Part shown: positions 1 through 10,871 of the stretch, piece by piece
How the letters are laid out: the number at the start of each line of letters is the position of its first letter
Numbering within the stretch: position 1 is the first letter of the stretch
Source of the DNA: Flavobacterium sp.
GTDB taxonomy: Bacteria > Bacteroidota > Bacteroidia > Flavobacteriales > Flavobacteriaceae
Assembly (NCBI GenBank): GCA_025351785.1
Contig: JANXVF010000011.1
Span: 1 to 64,000 of the forward strand
Length of the DNA stretch: 64,000 bases
Direction: 5' to 3'
The notes under the pieces: generated by a model
Databases searched by the model: none
What the model was told of the DNA's origin: nothing
What the model saw: the letters and a program-made list of their open reading frames with translations, nothing else
Made by a program: the position numbers and the translations under genes

Positions 1-245
1 GCAAATATAACCGCTTTTTAAACAATATCCAAATGTATTATAACCTTTTTTTAATAATTTTTTGTACAAAATCCTGCGAAAAAATAATATGAAAACTATC
101 TAATAAAAAAAAACTCCTGTTATAAATAGTGAAAAAAGTAAGAAATATGAATAAAAAAATTAGTTGTTAGTTGTTGAAAACATCTTCTTTAAGAAAAAAC
201 AAAATAAATCATGAAATAATAACATAATTTAAAGTAGTTAGATTA

Positions 246-920
246 TTATTTTTTTAACTGAGAAGCTTTTTTCAACCAAAAGTCATTTAGTTGTTCAGCA
301 TCAATTGGATTTGCAGATTTTTGTTCTATTAATCTGTGATTATCAAAAGCGCGAGTTAAAATTGTTTCAATTAAATAGTCCTCATTTTCTGTAAATGGAT
401 CATATTTTCTTTTTAAATCAATATCAAATAATTTTGCTGTATTATTGGACCAAAATGCTTTCCATCCACTTTTATAATCTTTTATAAGATCATAAGTCGT
501 GATGCCTGTTTGGCGATGAATGAGCTTAACTAAAATTTGTCCTTGCTTTCTTGAAAGTTTCTTTAATTTTGATTTGAATTCATTCTCCATGTAATCCTCA
601 ATAATTTTAAAATATCGATTTTTCTCTCTATTGGATTTTAATTTTTGTAAATTATTGTTCATCATGGTTAATCTATCACCTGCAGTTTTTGCAAAAGGAT
701 AGGTTACATAAACTCTATTTTGAAGTAATAAAAATTGTTTTTTTGCTTCTGGATCAAGTTTCTCTTTAAAAATATGAACTTCTTGCAAAAGAATAGTATC
801 ATTAACAACAGAATCATTCTCTATCGAATAGTTGTCTTTTTTTAAAGAATCAGATTTTGTTTGACAAAACAAAAAAGAATTTGAAATTAACAAAAAATAT
901 AAAAACAATAGCTTATGCAT
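246..920 (-). CDS. DUF4294-family exported protein
   Basis: ORF 246..974; likely start at internal Met (MHKLLFLYFLLISNSFLFCQ) giving a signal peptide; conserved 'LSRKQGQILVKLIHRQTGITTYDLIKDYKSGWKAFW' block typical of DUF4294. Confidence 0.75.
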   Translation of the reverse strand: MHKLLFLYFLLISNSFLFCQTKSDSLKKDNYSIENDSVVNDTILLQEVHIFKEKLDPEAKKQFLLLQNRVYVTYPFAKTAGDRLTMMNNNLQKLKSNREKNRYFKIIEDYMENEFKSKLKKLSRKQGQILVKLIHRQTGITTYDLIKDYKSGWKAFWSNNTAKLFDIDLKRKYDPFTENEDYLIETILTRAFDNHRLIEQKSANPIDAEQLNDFWLKKASQLKK

Positions 921-1001
921 ATAAAATAAATTTGTTGTAAAAATATACAATATAAATATCAACTGTGATGCCAAATTTATATTTTAGCAAAAAAATATTT
1001 T

Positions 1002-2099
1002 ATGAAATCAAAATCTATATTAAAAGAATCATCAATCAAATTTTTATCAAATTATTTAAATAATGCGTCTCCAACTGGTCAGGAAACAATGGGGCAAAAA
1101 ATTTGGATGGATTATTTAAAACCATTTGTTGATAAATTTACAACCGATATTTATGGGACAGCAGTTGGAATAATCAATCCTGAAGCAGAATTTAAAGTAA
1201 TAATTGAAGGACATTCTGACGAAATTTCTTGGTATGTAAATTACATTACTGACAATGGTTTAATATATGTTATTAGAAATGGTGGTTCTGATCATCAAAT
1301 TGCGCCATCAAAGAGAGTTAATATCCATACAAAAAATGGTTTTGTAAAAGGTGTTTTTGGTTGGCCGGCAATACATACCAGAAAAAGTGGTGATGAGGAA
1401 TCGGCAAAAATCAGTAATATTTTTATAGATTGTGGATGCGCAACCAAAGAAGAAGTTGAAGAACTAGGCGTTCATGTAGGTTGTGTGATTACATATCCTG
1501 ATGAATTTATAATTTTAAACAAAAATAAATTTGTATGCAGAGCAATTGACAACAGAATCGGTGGATTTATGATAGCTGAAGTCGCAAGATTATTATTTGA
1601 AAATAAGAAAACACTTCCGTTTGGACTTTACATTGTTAACTCTGTACAAGAAGAAATAGGGTTACGTGGTGCAGAAATGATTGCAAATACAATTAAACCA
1701 AATATCGCAATTATTACTGATGTTTGTCATGATACTTCTACTCCCATGATTGAGAAAAAAACCGAGGGTGATTTAAAAATAGGCAATGGTCCTGTAATAG
1801 CATACGCACCAGCAGTTCAAAACAATTTAAGAGAATTTATTATAAATACTGCTAATAATAATACCATACCATTTCAACGCAATGCTAATTCAAGATCAAC
1901 AGGTACAGACACTGATGCATTTGCATACAGCAATGGTGGCGTAGCTTCAGCATTGATTTCGTTACCACTCAGATATATGCATACTACTGTAGAAATGGTT
2001 CACCAAGATGATGTTGAAAACGTAATAAAATTAATTTATGAAACTTTATTAAAATTAGAAAACAACCATGATTTTTCTTATTTTAATGATAATAAATAA
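1002..2099 (+). CDS. M42 family metallopeptidase (glutamyl aminopeptidase-like)
   Basis: EGHSDEISWYV, RAIDNRIGGFM, VNSVQEEIGLRGAEM, STGTDTDAFAY motifs. Confidence 0.9.
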   Translation: MKSKSILKESSIKFLSNYLNNASPTGQETMGQKIWMDYLKPFVDKFTTDIYGTAVGIINPEAEFKVIIEGHSDEISWYVNYITDNGLIYVIRNGGSDHQIAPSKRVNIHTKNGFVKGVFGWPAIHTRKSGDEESAKISNIFIDCGCATKEEVEELGVHVGCVITYPDEFIILNKNKFVCRAIDNRIGGFMIAEVARLLFENKKTLPFGLYIVNSVQEEIGLRGAEMIANTIKPNIAIITDVCHDTSTPMIEKKTEGDLKIGNGPVIAYAPAVQNNLREFIINTANNNTIPFQRNANSRSTGTDTDAFAYSNGGVASALISLPLRYMHTTVEMVHQDDVENVIKLIYETLLKLENNHDFSYFNDNK

Positions 2100-2124
2100 T
2101 ACGACAAACTCTTAAATCTATAAA

Positions 2125-3261
2125 TTAATTAATAATAACCTTTTTTACAGTAATTTGGTTATTTGAAGTTAATCTTAAAAAATAAAACCCTGAATTAATA
2201 TTTTCAATACTAAACTCATTTGAAATAAATTCGGGGTTTTTTATGTTTTTAATAATTTGCCCATTGATTGTAACTAGTTCAATTAAGTCAATTTGAATTT
2301 CACTATTGATATTAATTTTTGAATCATCTGAAGGATTAGGATAAACAGAAACTGTTTCCAACTTATCATAATTTGAATTACTAAGCAAATTTCCCCAAAT
2401 CGAAATGGCGTATTCTGGATGATCTATAAATGGATTTCTGTTGTTTTGCCTGTTATAAACTGCTAAATTTCGATCAATTTCTTTTTGACTTACAGGATCA
2501 TTCATACTCCAAGTCAATAAAATATTAATAGCATTGGAGGTAAAAACTTGATTCGAAGTATTATTAAACATCGGATAATTCCAGTTAGCAACCAAATCTT
2601 CATATCGAGTTACAAAATAAAAAATCATTCGAGCTATATCTCCCTTAAACTCATCTATTGGCTCAAAAACTTGACCAGAATAACCAGCAGAATATCCTGA
2701 ATTTAAATTAGTCCCTTTTTTTGAACCATTACTATATGTATTAGAAGCTACACTAACTTTTCCGAAAGGTAAATCTCCACGTTGACCATTGACGTACTTA
2801 TCTGCCGGTGGTATAAAATGTGCATCAGAATACATTGGGGTCGCCGATAAAAATACAGATTGCGGTATTAAATGTTCTCTGTTATAATGTTGCCCTTCGA
2901 TGGTTCCTCCACTCCCATTATCTTGATGTGGAGTTCCATCGGGAAAACTTCCTCCATAAGTATATTCAAAAATATCTGTACCTGAAGGATTTTCTGTATA
3001 CATGTCTAGAACTGTGCCATTATTTTCAAAATAATAATCTTTATCCGACGTAGTATAAGTAGTATACAGACCACTATATCCCCTATCAATATGATTTTTA
3101 ATAATATTATACAACTGTGTTTTTAATTCATAACCAGATCCTGTTGCAGTATCATAATAACCAGGAACTGGCGGAATAGCAACTAAGTTGTTTTTTAAAT
3201 TTTCTTGAGAAAATCCGATAGAAATTAAAAATACGATTAAGAAAGTGTATATTTTTTTCAT
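2125..3261 (-). CDS. Secreted endonuclease I family protein with T9SS type A sorting domain
   Basis: Signal peptide; YNREHLIPQSVF nuclease motif; C-terminal 'VYPNPSDD...GFYFLRLTSNNQITVKKVIIN' T9SS sorting domain. Confidence 0.88.
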   Translation of the reverse strand: MKKIYTFLIVFLISIGFSQENLKNNLVAIPPVPGYYDTATGSGYELKTQLYNIIKNHIDRGYSGLYTTYTTSDKDYYFENNGTVLDMYTENPSGTDIFEYTYGGSFPDGTPHQDNGSGGTIEGQHYNREHLIPQSVFLSATPMYSDAHFIPPADKYVNGQRGDLPFGKVSVASNTYSNGSKKGTNLNSGYSAGYSGQVFEPIDEFKGDIARMIFYFVTRYEDLVANWNYPMFNNTSNQVFTSNAINILLTWSMNDPVSQKEIDRNLAVYNRQNNRNPFIDHPEYAISIWGNLLSNSNYDKLETVSVYPNPSDDSKININSEIQIDLIELVTINGQIIKNIKNPEFISNEFSIENINSGFYFLRLTSNNQITVKKVIIN

Positions 3262-3263
3262 GT

Positions 3264-4490
3264 TTAATTTAATTTTCGTTCCAATAATGCCATATAAAAA
3301 CCGTCATATCCGTGTACAGATGCAAGAAGTTTTGATTCTTTAATAAAATTAAAACTTTTTCCAGTTTCGGTAGACAAAAAATGTTTTATTTGATCTTGAT
3401 TTTCTGATGGCAGAATAGAGCAAGTTGAATAAACAAGTTTTCCTCCTGGTTTAACTATTTTTGAATAATTTTCTAAAATCTCTGCCTGAGTTTTTTTTAT
3501 GTTATTAATAAATTCTGGTTGTAATTTCCATTTTGCATCTGGGTTTCTTTTTAAAACTCCAAGACCACTGCAAGGTGCGTCAATAAGAACTCTATCGGCT
3601 TTTTCATGCAATTTTTTAATAATTTTTGTTGAATCAATTACTCTGTATTCAATGTTAAAAGCTCCGTTTCTTTTTGCTCTTAATTTCAATTGATTCAATT
3701 TACTTTCGTATAAATCCATAGCAATTAATTGTCCTTTATTTTCCATTAGTGAGGCAATATGCAACGTTTTTCCTCCAGCACCTGCACAAGTATCTACAAC
3801 TCGCATTCCTGGTTTAACGTCTAAAAATGCACTTACTAGTTGAGAAGAAGCATCTTGAACTTCAAAAAAACCATTTTTAAATGCATCCGTCATAAAAACA
3901 TTTGCTCGTTCTTTTAAAACTAAAGCATCGTTATTGTCCTGAATAAATTCGGTTTCTATGTTCAAATCCATTAACAAAGCATGAAGTTTTTCCTTAGAAA
4001 TTTTCAAAGTATTGACTCTCAAAATTACTTTTGCCTGCTTGTTTTGCGCCGCTATTTCTTTGCTCCATAAATCTTCACCCAGCTCTTTTACACCTAATTC
4101 ATCCATCCAGTCGGGAATCGATTCTCGCAATGTTCTTATTTTTGTCAACTCATCAAAACGTCCTTTAATTTTTCGCTCTGGTGTACCTTCTAGCTGTCTC
4201 CAATCTGGAATAGGATAACCTCTTAAAACTGCCCATGTTGCAAACATTCTCCAAATATTATCGCGATCAAAAGGTTCCTTAACTTCTGCAATTTCTGCAT
4301 ATAAGCGTTTCCAACGAACAATTTCGTATATAGTTTCTGCAACAAACTTTCGGTCTGCACTTCCCCAACGTTTATCTTTTTTTAAAGCTCGAGCTACCAC
4401 TTTATCGGCATACTCGCCCTCGTTAAAAATAGCATTCAATGAATCTATTGTGGTGTAAACTAAATTTCTGTGTAATCTCATAGTGTTCAA
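3264..4490 (-). CDS. RsmB/NOP family class I SAM-dependent RNA methyltransferase
   Basis: VVDTCAGAGGKTLHIA, DAPCSGLGVLKRNPD, YSTCSILPSEN motifs. Confidence 0.92.
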   Translation of the reverse strand: MNTMRLHRNLVYTTIDSLNAIFNEGEYADKVVARALKKDKRWGSADRKFVAETIYEIVRWKRLYAEIAEVKEPFDRDNIWRMFATWAVLRGYPIPDWRQLEGTPERKIKGRFDELTKIRTLRESIPDWMDELGVKELGEDLWSKEIAAQNKQAKVILRVNTLKISKEKLHALLMDLNIETEFIQDNNDALVLKERANVFMTDAFKNGFFEVQDASSQLVSAFLDVKPGMRVVDTCAGAGGKTLHIASLMENKGQLIAMDLYESKLNQLKLRAKRNGAFNIEYRVIDSTKIIKKLHEKADRVLIDAPCSGLGVLKRNPDAKWKLQPEFINNIKKTQAEILENYSKIVKPGGKLVYSTCSILPSENQDQIKHFLSTETGKSFNFIKESKLLASVHGYDGFYMALLERKLN

Positions 4491-4694
4491 AAATCAACAT
4501 ACAAAGGTATTGTTTAAAATTTAATCTACAATTTTATCAGTCCAATTTATATAATCTGGTTATAAATTTAAAATTGGAAATATCAAAATTCAAAAAAAAA
4601 CTACGCTTTAAATAATTTAATTTTACAATAGAATTCTCATTTACACAAAAATTACAATAATATTTTGCAAATTTGCATTAAAAAAATTTCGACT

Positions 4695-5891
4695 ATGCCA
4701 CATGTATCAAATAAGGGTAAAAATATGCCCGAATCGCCTATTAGAAAATTAGTTCCATTTGCAGATATTGCCAAGAAAAAAGGAAATAAAGTATATCATT
4801 TAAATATAGGTCAACCCGATATAAAAACTCCCGAAGTTGCGTTAAATGCGGTTAGAAATGCTGAAATTAAAGTCTTAGAATACAGTCATTCTGCTGGGTT
4901 TGAAAGTTATAGAACTAAGTTATCAGATTATTATAAAAACCAAGGTTTACCAATTGATCTTCAAGATATTATAATAACCACAGGAGGGTCGGAAGCTTTG
5001 CTTTTTGCAATGGGAAGTATCATGGATGTTGATGATGAGATTATTATTCCAGAACCATTTTATGCAAATTACAACGGATTTTCTGTTGCCTCTGGAGCCA
5101 AAGTTGTTCCTGTAATATCGTCTATAGAAACTGGATTTGCATTGCCTCCAATTTCTGAATTTGAAAAATTAATTACGTCAAAAACTAAGGCAATTTTAAT
5201 ATGCAACCCAGGAAATCCGACTGGATATTTATATTCAAACCATGAAATTTCGCAACTTGCAACCTTGGTTAAAAAATATGATCTCTTTTTGATAGCTGAT
5301 GAAGTGTATCGGGAATTTATTTATGATGAAACAGAAAAACATTATTCTGTGATGAATGTACCAGGAATCGAACAAAACGCTATTATGATTGACTCTGTTT
5401 CAAAACGTTACAGTATGTGTGGTGCTAGAATTGGTTGTATAGTTTCTAAAAATAAAGAAGTTATGGCAACTGCAATGAAATTTGCCCAAGCAAGATTAAG
5501 TCCTCCTACTTATGCGCAAATAGCAAGTGAAGCAGCACTAGACACCCCAAAAAGTTATTTTACAGAAGTTATAAAAGAATATAAAGAACGAAGAGACACT
5601 TTAGTAAACGAATTAAATGAAATTGAAGGTGTAACAGTAGGAATTCCAAAAGGAGCATTTTACTGTATAGCACAACTGCCTGTTAAGAACGCAGATGATT
5701 TTGCGCAATGGCTCTTAGAATCTTTTGATTGTGATGGTGAAACAATAATGGTAGCACCAGCATCTGGATTTTATTCCTCACCAAATATGGGATTAAATGA
5801 AGTAAGAATTGCGTATGTTTTAAAAAAAGACGATTTGATTAAATCAGTGAAAATTTTAAAAGAAGCATTAAAAGTTTACAATTCTAACTAA
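4695..5891 (+). CDS. Pyridoxal phosphate-dependent aminotransferase (class I/II)
   Basis: NPGNPTG, IADEVYREFIYD, DSVSKRYSMCGARIG motifs; start refined to MPHVSNKGKNM inside ORF 4665..5891. Confidence 0.88.
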   Translation: MPHVSNKGKNMPESPIRKLVPFADIAKKKGNKVYHLNIGQPDIKTPEVALNAVRNAEIKVLEYSHSAGFESYRTKLSDYYKNQGLPIDLQDIIITTGGSEALLFAMGSIMDVDDEIIIPEPFYANYNGFSVASGAKVVPVISSIETGFALPPISEFEKLITSKTKAILICNPGNPTGYLYSNHEISQLATLVKKYDLFLIADEVYREFIYDETEKHYSVMNVPGIEQNAIMIDSVSKRYSMCGARIGCIVSKNKEVMATAMKFAQARLSPPTYAQIASEAALDTPKSYFTEVIKEYKERRDTLVNELNEIEGVTVGIPKGAFYCIAQLPVKNADDFAQWLLESFDCDGETIMVAPASGFYSSPNMGLNEVRIAYVLKKDDLIKSVKILKEALKVYNSN

Positions 5892-6008
5892 TTTGCAATC
5901 TAAATATTTGCAAATAATTGATAATTAAAATCAAAATTCAAAGTTGAAATTGTAATTTATTAATTATACATTGCATACAAATATCTAATTTGTTTAAAAT
6001 TTATTTTA

Positions 6009-7796
6009 ATGAATACAATATCTCGATTATTTGATTTTGCATATCACCAATTGATAACTTATAATATTGAAGATGCATTAGTTACAAAACAAAATGGTGA
6101 GTGGATTAAAACCTCATCATCTGAATATGTTTTAAAAGCTAATGCCATTTCTCGTGCACTTTTAAAATTAGGAGTTAAAAAGAATGATAAAATTGCAATT
6201 ATATCCTCAAATAATAGATCAGAATGGCATATTATGGATATTGGAATTTTGCAAACCGGTGCTCAAAATGTACCTATATATCCTACGATTTCAGAAAATG
6301 ATTATCAATTTATTTTAAACCACTCTGAATCAATATATTGTTTTGTATCTGATACTGATATTTTGAAAAAGGTAAAATCAATACAAAATAATGTACCTAC
6401 TTTAAAAGAAATTTACAGTTTCGATGCTATCGAAAATTGTAAAAACTGGAATGAATTGTTATTGCTTGGTAAAGACGAAAGTAATCAAACTGATGTAGAA
6501 AATACAAAAAATCAAGTGCTTCCGACTGATTTGGCTACTATAATTTACACTTCGGGTACTACAGGACAGCCAAAAGGAGTGATGTTATCGCACATTAATA
6601 TTGTTTCAAACGTGTTAGATAGCGCAAGTAGAATTCCGTTTGTTGCGGGAAAAAGTAGAGCATTAAGCTTTTTACCCATTTGTCATATTTATGAACGAAT
6701 GGTGACTTACATTTATCAATATTATGGTTGTTCTATATATTTTGGCGAATCTATTGAAAAAATAAGTGAAAATATAAAGGAAGTTAAGCCAAATGTAATG
6801 ACTGGTGTTCCAAGGCTTATAGAAAAAGTATACGATAAAATTATAGCCAAAGGAACAGATTTGACAGGCTTAAAAAAGAAAATATTTTTTTGGGCTATAG
6901 CATTAGGATTGCAATTTGAACCGTATCAAAAAAACGGATTTTGGTATGAACTTAAACTTAAACTTGCACGAAAATTAATCTTTAGCAAATGGAAAGAAGG
7001 ACTGGGTGGCAATTTAAATCTAATAGTAAACGGTAGTGCAGCCCTACAACCCAGATTAGCCAGAATATTTGCAGCAGCAGAATTACTTGTTGTAGAAGGT
7101 TACGGATTAACAGAAACATCTCCAGTTATCTCAGTAAATGATATGCGAAATCATGGTTTTAAAATTGGTACCGCAGGAAAAGTTATCAATAATATAGAAG
7201 TTAAAATAGCCGATGATGGCGAAATTCTTTGCAAAGGATCAAATGTAATGATGGGATATTATAAAGATCAAAAACTTACTAACGAAGTAATAATTGATGG
7301 ATATTTTCATACAGGTGACATTGGCGAAATTGATTCTGAAGGTTTTCTTAAAATTACCGATAGAAAAAAAGAAATGTTTAAAACTTCGGGAGGAAAATAT
7401 ATAGCACCACAAATTTTAGAAAATGCCATGAAACAATCACGATTTATAGAACAAATTATGGTTGTTGGCGATGGCGAAAAAATGCCTGGAGCTTTGATTC
7501 AACCCAACTTTGAATTTATAAAGGAGTGGTGTAAAATTCATAAAATTTCAGTTGGAACTACAAATCAAGAAATAGCAACAAACCAAGATGTTATTCAAAG
7601 AATAAATGAGGAAGTAGCACTACTTAACGAGAAATTCGGAAATTGGGAAAAAATTAAACGTTTCGAATTAACTCCTACAATTTGGAGTATTGATGGAGGA
7701 GAATTAACACCGACTTTAAAATTAAAACGGAAAATTATTAAAGAAAAATACAATCAACTTTATTTAAAAATTTATCCCCCATCACAATATAATTAA
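6009..7796 (+). CDS. AMP-dependent long-chain fatty acid--CoA ligase
   Basis: IIYTSGTTGQPKGVMLSH AMP-binding motif; GYGLTETSPV; YFHTGDIGEID; DRKKEMFKTSGGKY. Confidence 0.93.
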   Translation: MNTISRLFDFAYHQLITYNIEDALVTKQNGEWIKTSSSEYVLKANAISRALLKLGVKKNDKIAIISSNNRSEWHIMDIGILQTGAQNVPIYPTISENDYQFILNHSESIYCFVSDTDILKKVKSIQNNVPTLKEIYSFDAIENCKNWNELLLLGKDESNQTDVENTKNQVLPTDLATIIYTSGTTGQPKGVMLSHINIVSNVLDSASRIPFVAGKSRALSFLPICHIYERMVTYIYQYYGCSIYFGESIEKISENIKEVKPNVMTGVPRLIEKVYDKIIAKGTDLTGLKKKIFFWAIALGLQFEPYQKNGFWYELKLKLARKLIFSKWKEGLGGNLNLIVNGSAALQPRLARIFAAAELLVVEGYGLTETSPVISVNDMRNHGFKIGTAGKVINNIEVKIADDGEILCKGSNVMMGYYKDQKLTNEVIIDGYFHTGDIGEIDSEGFLKITDRKKEMFKTSGGKYIAPQILENAMKQSRFIEQIMVVGDGEKMPGALIQPNFEFIKEWCKIHKISVGTTNQEIATNQDVIQRINEEVALLNEKFGNWEKIKRFELTPTIWSIDGGELTPTLKLKRKIIKEKYNQLYLKIYPPSQYN

Positions 7797-7883
7797 AGAT
7801 TAAAAGTCAATAAACTTTTAGATTTTGAATCATTTTAAGTTCTGATTTTTGATTAAAATTTATATTTAAATAATAAATTTACT

Positions 7884-9800
7884 ATGAGTAATGCTATAAC
7901 ACAACGAATCGCCGACTTTTTGAAAGAATATGAACCCTTCAATTTTCTTTCTTATGATGATTTAATTAGTATTACAAACTCAATTCGGGTTATTAATTTA
8001 GAAAAACACAAATCGCTTTTTCAAATTAATGATAAACTTCACGATTGCTTTTATGTAGTAGCTTCTGGTGTAATTCATCTAACAATTATTTCAGATGCCG
8101 AGGAAACATTATTGAACAAATGTTATGCAGGTGATATTTTTGGACTTCGACCTTTTTTTGCAAAAAATAATTATCAAATGACTGCAAAAGCACGAGAAGA
8201 AAGTATTGTTTATGCAATTCCAATAACAACTTTTAAACCTTTTGTAGCTCAAAATCAAGAAGTTTTAACTTTTTTGCTCGAAAGTTTTGCCATAAACACA
8301 AAAAATCCGTCTGATAGCAAAAATTCTGGGAAATTACTATCAGACTCTGCTGGTTATTCTGATAATCAATCAGATATGCTTTATTTTCAATCGTTAAACT
8401 ATAACAAAACGCCACTAAAAATAAGTTCAAACAGTACAATAAAAGAAACTGCACAACTAATGACAGAAAATTTAGTAGATAGTGCTCTAATTATTGAACA
8501 AAATTTTCCTATTGGTATAGTTACCGACTCTGATTTTAGATCGAAAGTTGCAACAGCAAGATTCCCTATGACTCATACTGTTGATAAAATTATGTCATCT
8601 CCTGTAATTACTGTTGTCGAAAATATTTCAGTTGCCGAGGCTCAATTAGTAATGCTAAAACACGATGTAACTCACCTTTGTGTAACTTTTGACGGAACAG
8701 ATAAATCTGACATAAAAGGAATAATTTCAGAACACGATTTAGTCGTTGCACAAGCAAACAATCCAGGAATATTATTAAAAGAATTAAAACGTTCTCAATC
8801 TCCTAAAGACTTAAAACAAGTTAGAGATAAATTATCAGAAATTATTCAGGCATCTATAAACAAAAATATTCCATTAGTTCATATAAATAATATTGCTGGA
8901 GAAATTACTTTAGCAATTATAAAACGAGCCGTTGAGTTAGCTATTTTAGACTTAGGTTCACCACCCGCACGATTTGCGTGGTTAAGCATTGGAAGTCAAG
9001 GACGTAAGGAACAACTTTTACTCACCGACCAAGATAGTATATTAGTTTTTGAAGATGTCATTGCAGATAAATACAGAGATGTAAAAGACTATTTTATAAA
9101 ATTAGCCAAAAAAACAAACGCAACTCTCGAAAAATCTGGTTTTCCTTATTGCCCAAATTCTCATATGGCTAGCAACTTGCTTTGGTGTAAATCATTGACC
9201 GATTGGACAAAACAATATAACAGTTGGATGAATACTCCTGGAGAGAATTCAAATGAAATAAGCAGTGTGTTTTTTGATTATGAAATGGCTTTTGGCGAGT
9301 TGAAACTTGAAGATGCAATTACTGAAATCATTTTAAAAAACGCTAAAAATAATGTGCTTTTCTTTGATTATCTTGGTAATGATACTTTAAATAAACCAGC
9401 TCCACTTAATTTTTTTAAGAAATTTAATGTTGAGGAAGTCGGAGAAAATAAAGGTAAATTTGACATTAAAACTCGAGCATTGATGCCTTTAATTGATGGT
9501 GCCAGAATGTTTGTTTTAAGCAACAACATCAAGGGAATCAATAATACATATTTAAGATATAAACAACTTGCAATAACTGACCCAAAACATTCAGAAACCT
9601 ACATCAATTGTGCTGAAGCTTTTTTAGTTTTATCAAAATTTAGAACACTAGAAGGTTTAAAAAATGATAGTTCAGGACAATTTATTGATTTAGAAGAATT
9701 ATCAAAAATAGATAAAGAAAAACTCAAAAATGCACTAGCTCCTATGAAAGAATTGGAGGAAATGATTAAAGACAGATTTCAACTGACACAATTTTCATAA
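7884..9800 (+). CDS. cNMP-binding / CBS / DUF294 nucleotidyltransferase-like signalling protein
   Basis: N-terminal cyclic-nucleotide-binding-like domain, CBS pair (MTENLVDSALII...GIVTDSDFR; KIMSSPVITV), GlnD-like 'SIGSQGRKEQLLLTDQDSILVF'. Confidence 0.88.
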   Translation: MSNAITQRIADFLKEYEPFNFLSYDDLISITNSIRVINLEKHKSLFQINDKLHDCFYVVASGVIHLTIISDAEETLLNKCYAGDIFGLRPFFAKNNYQMTAKAREESIVYAIPITTFKPFVAQNQEVLTFLLESFAINTKNPSDSKNSGKLLSDSAGYSDNQSDMLYFQSLNYNKTPLKISSNSTIKETAQLMTENLVDSALIIEQNFPIGIVTDSDFRSKVATARFPMTHTVDKIMSSPVITVVENISVAEAQLVMLKHDVTHLCVTFDGTDKSDIKGIISEHDLVVAQANNPGILLKELKRSQSPKDLKQVRDKLSEIIQASINKNIPLVHINNIAGEITLAIIKRAVELAILDLGSPPARFAWLSIGSQGRKEQLLLTDQDSILVFEDVIADKYRDVKDYFIKLAKKTNATLEKSGFPYCPNSHMASNLLWCKSLTDWTKQYNSWMNTPGENSNEISSVFFDYEMAFGELKLEDAITEIILKNAKNNVLFFDYLGNDTLNKPAPLNFFKKFNVEEVGENKGKFDIKTRALMPLIDGARMFVLSNNIKGINNTYLRYKQLAITDPKHSETYINCAEAFLVLSKFRTLEGLKNDSSGQFIDLEELSKIDKEKLKNALAPMKELEEMIKDRFQLTQFS

Positions 9801-9803
9801 AAT

Positions 9804-10397
9804 ATGCTTGATTGGATTAAAAATTTAAACAAAGATTATCCAGAATTTTGGAAAAACTATCAATCGAAATTTGACAAAAAATCGAATCGATATGTTGTTT
9901 TATGCACTGAAACGACTGGTTTAAATCCTAAAAAAGATGTTATAATTTCCTTCGGGGCGGTTGCCGTTATAAATGAAACAATAATTGTTGGTGATAGTTT
10001 TGAAGTTGTGATTCCGCAATATAAATTTTTACATGACAATGGAATTTCAAACGATTTTTTACTCGAAAGTAGTCAGCCAAAACTATCAGAACCACAAGCG
10101 CTAGAAAAACTTATAGGATATATAGAAAACGCGGCTTTAGTGGGACACAGAATTCATTTTGATATAGAAATGATAAACGAAGCTTTAGAAAAATTGGGCT
10201 GCGGAAGAGTTAAAAACGAAGCTTTGGATATCGAAGTAATGTATAAAAGATTAAACGACATTAATGATAAAAATTTCTCGTTAGACGATTTGTCTACTAT
10301 TTTTAAAATGCCAAAATCAGACCGAATTTCTAACACTGATGATGCATTTACTATTGCACTTTTATTTTTGAAATTAAAAAGCAGACTTGGTTTGTAA
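9804..10397 (+). CDS. 3'-5' exonuclease (DnaQ-like)
   Basis: CTETTGLNPKKDVIISFGAV, GHRIHFDIEMI, SNTDDAFTIALLF; starts 4 nt after the upstream stop. Confidence 0.85.
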   Translation: MLDWIKNLNKDYPEFWKNYQSKFDKKSNRYVVLCTETTGLNPKKDVIISFGAVAVINETIIVGDSFEVVIPQYKFLHDNGISNDFLLESSQPKLSEPQALEKLIGYIENAALVGHRIHFDIEMINEALEKLGCGRVKNEALDIEVMYKRLNDINDKNFSLDDLSTIFKMPKSDRISNTDDAFTIALLFLKLKSRLGL

Positions 10398-10871
10398 ATA
10401 AACTATTTTCTCGAATTTTCCGTGATGACTTTTTGAAGCCGGATATAATCTTGAACTCGTTTTGTAGTAAGGAATCCCATCAATTTTAAATAAATTACTA
10501 ATATCATTTGAATACCTTATTAAGTCAAAGTTATCGTTAAAATTTATAGCAACTGTATCAACAAAACCATTTTTAATTTTTGTATTTGTTTTAAATTTTT
10601 GACCTTCAAATACCACAATTCCATTATCAAAATCAGGATTTAAACATTCAATTTTTTTTGGATAATATCCTTGTTTTCCTCCATTTTGAATAACAACTTT
10701 ATATACTGCTTCTTTTTTACTCCACAAACTCCATACCGCTTCGTGTTGATTTGAACTTTCCGTAATAAATTTTTGTTCTGATGGAGTAAAAATTTTATCG
10801 AGATAATTTGTGCGTTTCCAGTTGCTTTGAATTTTAGCCAATGCTAAATCTACTACATCGTTTCCAATCAT
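10374..10871 (-). CDS. 4'-phosphopantetheinyl transferase superfamily protein
   Basis: GNDVVDLALA and WSLWSKKEAVYKVV motifs; ATG overlaps the stop of the upstream ACP gene. Confidence 0.88.
   Translation of the reverse strand: MIGNDVVDLALAKIQSNWKRTNYLDKIFTPSEQKFITESSNQHEAVWSLWSKKEAVYKVVIQNGGKQGYYPKKIECLNPDFDNGIVVFEGQKFKTNTKIKNGFVDTVAINFNDNFDLIRYSNDISNLFKIDGIPYYKTSSRLYPASKSHHGKFEKIVYLQTKSAF

Noticed and set aside
7803-7824. AAAAGTcaataaACTTTT hairpin after the acyl-CoA ligase
   Set aside because: Short stem without a T-run; not convincing as a terminator.
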